Shown here piece by piece: positions 30,002-32,562 of a stretch of 32,562 bases of DNA. A program made the position numbers and the translations under genes. This stretch comes from Protostelium mycophagum. Taxonomy: Eukaryota > Evosea > Variosea > Protosteliida > Protosteliaceae. The notes below the pieces were generated by a model. That model did no database searches, had not been told where the DNA came from, and worked only from the letters and a program-made list of their open reading frames with translations. The stretch lies in NCBI GenBank assembly GCA_002081555.1, contig MZNV01002949.1, positions 1-32,562 on the forward strand, read 5' to 3'. Each line of letters starts with the position of its first letter. Positions within the stretch are counted from its first letter, which is position 1.

Positions 30002-30593
30002 TTATGATGGCTCTGGACCAAGAAGATCAAGGTGGTATATTGTGATTCTTCCATAAAAGTCTGTGCTGTTGGGGAATAATATCTTAAATTTCTCCACAAA
30101 CACTTTGCTCGGTAAGAGGAAGGTCTGCTCAAATTAATAAATCAGCCAGAAAGTCTTTAAGAACCTGCTCAGAGTTGTCATCTACTGGATGAAATACAGA
30201 TAAGGTGAGCCACTCCGGAGAGTTGAGACAAGAAAAACACTGCATCTCCTGACGGAGTTAGCGACAGTAGGCGCTCACACTCACTGTTGCACTAAATCCA
30301 CCTTGAAAGGTGATTTTGATGAATTCCAATTCCACCGGTTGTTGAAAGTCTATTTCTATCCATTGTGGAGACGACTGAGGAAATGAACAAACGATCATAA
30401 ACAAAATAATGAGGTACCGGTTGTGAATTCCAACAAGTTGAGCTGTCTTGATCAAAGAGGTGTTGTTTTCCAAACTGCTTGACGTCCTTATTAAGAACGG
30501 AACTAACCCTGCTCTATTAAGGCCACATCAGCTCTTGAAATTTTACCTGACTTTTGTTTCAGGAGACACAAGCGTTTTCATCAGGCATGTCAT
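30002..30593 (-). CDS. NR2C2AP: NR2C2AP (TRA16)-like protein, galactose-binding-like fold
   Basis: Five exons on the minus strand, from ATG 30591-30593 to the stop at 30002-30004, with introns near 30511, 30392, 30263 and 30140. Clear likeness to human NR2C2AP: SSVLNKDVKQFGKQHLFDQD matches SSVLNRNTRQFGKKHLFDQD, then STCWNS, SPQWIEIDF, and FIKITFQGGF. The last exon, with FYGRITIYHLDLLG, matches FFGRVVIYHLRVLG. About 130-140 aa, as in human. The human protein represses the nuclear receptor TR4, but no such receptor is expected in a protist, so the ancestral role is unknown; the fold resembles discoidin/F5-8C sandwiches. Confidence 0.85.
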
Positions 30594-30658
30594 GGTGAGA
30601 ATTCGCTCAGCGTTTTTCGTTCAAATTGTTGCGAGTTGTAGACAGAAAATTTATTCTT

Positions 30659-32381
30659 TTATAAATTCTTGAGGAGATCATCGGTCTCAATGGTCTTGTT
30701 GCTCAAGTAAACGCCACCCAACTCTGAGAGAGCTTGGTTAAGATCGTCCGTGGCCTCTACTGGTATGTCAAACTCAATCTTTCCGGAGAGGAAATCCTGA
30801 ACCGTCGAGTTTGAGAGACGAAGTGGAAGGAGCCGTGCTCTCTCTTCCTCAGTAGCCTCTTTGAACAGCATCATGTACTTTTGTGTGTTCAGTGATTCGA
30901 TGTAGCTCGTTCCAACGCGCTCTTGGTTATAAGTCGATTTCTCTGCGGCAAATTGCTCTTTTCGTTTCTGAAAGGCTGTTGCTGTATCAATACATCCAGC
31001 CTATAGTGTAATATTATAAAGACTGTTCCTTTACCTGTCCAATGTCCATACTGTGACAAGAAGTAATCTATCTGTGTATTGCATCCAGGAAATCTTTGAG
31101 ATATATTTTCGTCCAACTAAGATTGTTTAATGATATTGGGATTCTTGATATGTACCTTTCTTATCGATGGATGTAATACTATGTGTGTCCATCTCTTCTC
31201 TGTCTCTTCCTATGATTGATGATTATTATATATTGTATCAGGGAGTTACGTTGTGTTGGTTGTTGATTTGGTCTTGTATAGTGTTAAGGTAGGAATGCTT
31301 TTCTCTTCCTTTGGATAGGTTCTCCATCCAGTTTAGTAATAGCCTGCTTCCTCTTTGTATCAACTCCTCGAGGCTCACTCCCTTCTTCGCTTCTTCATCG
31401 ATGAAAGTTGAAGAATATACGACTGAGGTTGTGTCCACACCTTCAGTTTTTAGTACTTTTTAACAGGTGTTAACTTTCACCTGGTTGTCCAGAGTTCCAA
31501 TGTTCCTCCACATAAGCTTTTTCTGTGTACTGTTTGCTCTCAACTATTGGTATTAGTCTTTTGGATCAACTACTAAACACTCACTCTCGGTGTTGATGCG
31601 ATACTGTTGCAATTTGTTCATCACTGAGGCAGCTGGCAGATCATTAAAAGTTTTAATCAATGGTTGAAAACCCACTTATAACAAGTGGTCCTAAAACGGC
31701 TTTCTCTCCCATGACCATTATGGACCCAACGAGTTCGTTCTCCTCTCCCTCAAAACTCAGTTTACCAGAGGTGTATTTCTCTTGCAAGGAGGAAGTGGCG
31801 GCAACATATTCCTTGGTAGATCTCTTCTGATTGCATAATAATTGATCCATGCGAAGGGACAAGGGAAGATACTTTGCTGAGGATGCCAGATTCATTTCAG
31901 TTTGCGGAGAAACTGTTGATTTCGCTCTCTGTATCCTTTTCCGTGAGATAGAGACGTGTTGATTCAAACTTCTTTGATAGGAAGAAGAGATTCCCCGCAG
32001 CATCTTGATGGGTTTTGTGATTTTGTGTGATCGAAACGTTGTATTCCAATAAATCATTGTAGATGTGTTTCACATCATATTTTACAGAAATTTCCAAACC
32101 CAGAGGATCTAGTGTTTGTATTATCTGCAGAGGACCTCTCAGACTACAATCAGAAAGCCATACCTAAGACAGCTTTAGAGAAGAAATAACCCCTCAATGG
32201 TCTCACCTCAGTTCAAGAGTTCTGGCACAAGAGCATTATTGCCTATTGTGTAGGCCCTATCTTGTGATTCAAAAAAATGACTATGATGGAATTTTTTGAC
32301 TATTTTTGGGAGAATTGAGAGCAAAATTTGTTTGAGTCCAAAATCCCAATAAATAAAAACATAAATGTAATCATTAATCAT
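30659..32381 (-). CDS. Coiled-coil protein, function unknown; start uncertain
   Basis: Not recognised. From the stop at 30659-30661 the frame runs back through exons coding EERARLLPLRLSNSTVQDFL, QKRKEQFAAEKSTYNQERV, LDENISQRFPGCNTQIDYF, a short EETEKRWTHIVLHPSIRK exon, SLEELIQRGSRLLLNWME, KQYTEKAYVEEHWNSGQP, ASVMNKLQQYRINTE, SLRMDQLLCNQKRSTKEYV and ISVKYDVKHIYNDLLEYN, joined by introns of 36-51 nt in consistent phase. The product is at least 430 aa, mostly helical with charged coiled coils and little low complexity. The exon at 32163 has no ATG. A 56-codon frame upstream from ATG 32381 can be joined through a longer intron, but it is uncertain. Possible kinetochore, augmin or trafficking subunit; unproven. 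Confidence 0.6.
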
Positions 32382-32562
32382 TGTTTTTTATTAATTAAAA
32401 AAGCTATTTTTCTGCCTCTCTTGTTGGGAGGATGTTCAGAGATCTTGATCATACATTTTGCAGCTTTTCTGGGAGGGCTGTCTTGCGCTTTTTTGACTGG
32501 CGCCTTTGCGGCTTTAGTAGAAGGTTTCTGCAATATGTCAAGATACAGCTCATTATTAAAAT
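32378..32562 (-). CDS. Lysine-rich protein, C-terminal part only
   Basis: The gene is cut by the right edge. An exon at 32378-32527 codes a basic stretch with KAAKAPVKKAQ, SPPRKAAK, EHPPNKRGRK and the end AFLINKKQ, stop at 32378-32380. Upstream on the same strand an acceptor (TATTGCAG) marks the exon start at 32527. AAK/PVKK runs recall histone H1 or other chromatin proteins, but too little is present to name it. Confidence 0.5.
   Translation of the reverse strand, partial: FNNELYLDILQKPSTKAAKAPVKKAQDSPPRKAAKCMIKISEHPPNKRGRKIAFLINKKQ

Overview
This window is nuclear DNA from a compact, intron-dense unicellular eukaryote. Almost every gene is cut by very short GT-AG introns, mostly 35-50 nt, often with a CTAAC/CTGAC-like branch sequence near the acceptor. 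Genes sit on both strands with tiny gaps. The gene content (NXF1-type mRNA exporter, FANCI-like repair protein, EBP sterol isomerase, TKL and CK1 kinases, F-box, PH-CH and coiled-coil proteins) fits a free-living protist. An amoebozoan of the protosteloid kind is my best guess, but the species cannot be named from sequence alone. All exon models were built by hand by joining frames at consensus splice sites and checking phase.

Layout, left to right. (1) 178-5450: a short-chain dehydrogenase, an acidic/coiled-coil orphan, the sterol isomerase EBP on the minus strand, and complex III subunit QCR7. (2) 5585-10019: a Siw14-like phosphatase (minus), the mRNA exporter NXF1 with LRR, NTF2-like and TAP-C parts, and a RuvC-fold nuclease with a mitochondrial-type leader. 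(3) 10181-13875, minus strand: a TKL kinase with ABM-like dimeric barrel domains at its C-terminus, and an AIR1/ZCCHC7-like zinc-knuckle protein. (4) 13966-22111: a FANCI-like gene, an 81-aa orphan, a possible dynactin p24-like gene (minus), an F-box gene, and casein kinase 1 with a lysine/glutamate tail coded by a purine microsatellite. (5) 22099-25899: ureidoglycolate lyase AllA (minus), then a divergent pair made of a desmethyl-4-deoxygadusol synthase (minus) and its partner O-methyltransferase (plus). (6) 26055-32562: glycogen branching enzyme, then on the minus strand a PH plus tandem-CH protein, an NR2C2AP-like protein, a large coiled-coil orphan and a lysine-rich gene cut by the window edge.

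The most notable finding is the divergent DDGS/O-methyltransferase pair. These are the first two steps of mycosporine/4-deoxygadusol (UV-sunscreen) synthesis, here as two separate genes sharing a 322-bp promoter that holds a TCACGTGA palindrome. Next are the TKL kinase-ABM fusion, the RuvC-like organellar nuclease, and the FANCI-like protein with a lysine at the known monoubiquitination position. I see no transposon, viral relic, rRNA, tRNA or CRISPR array.
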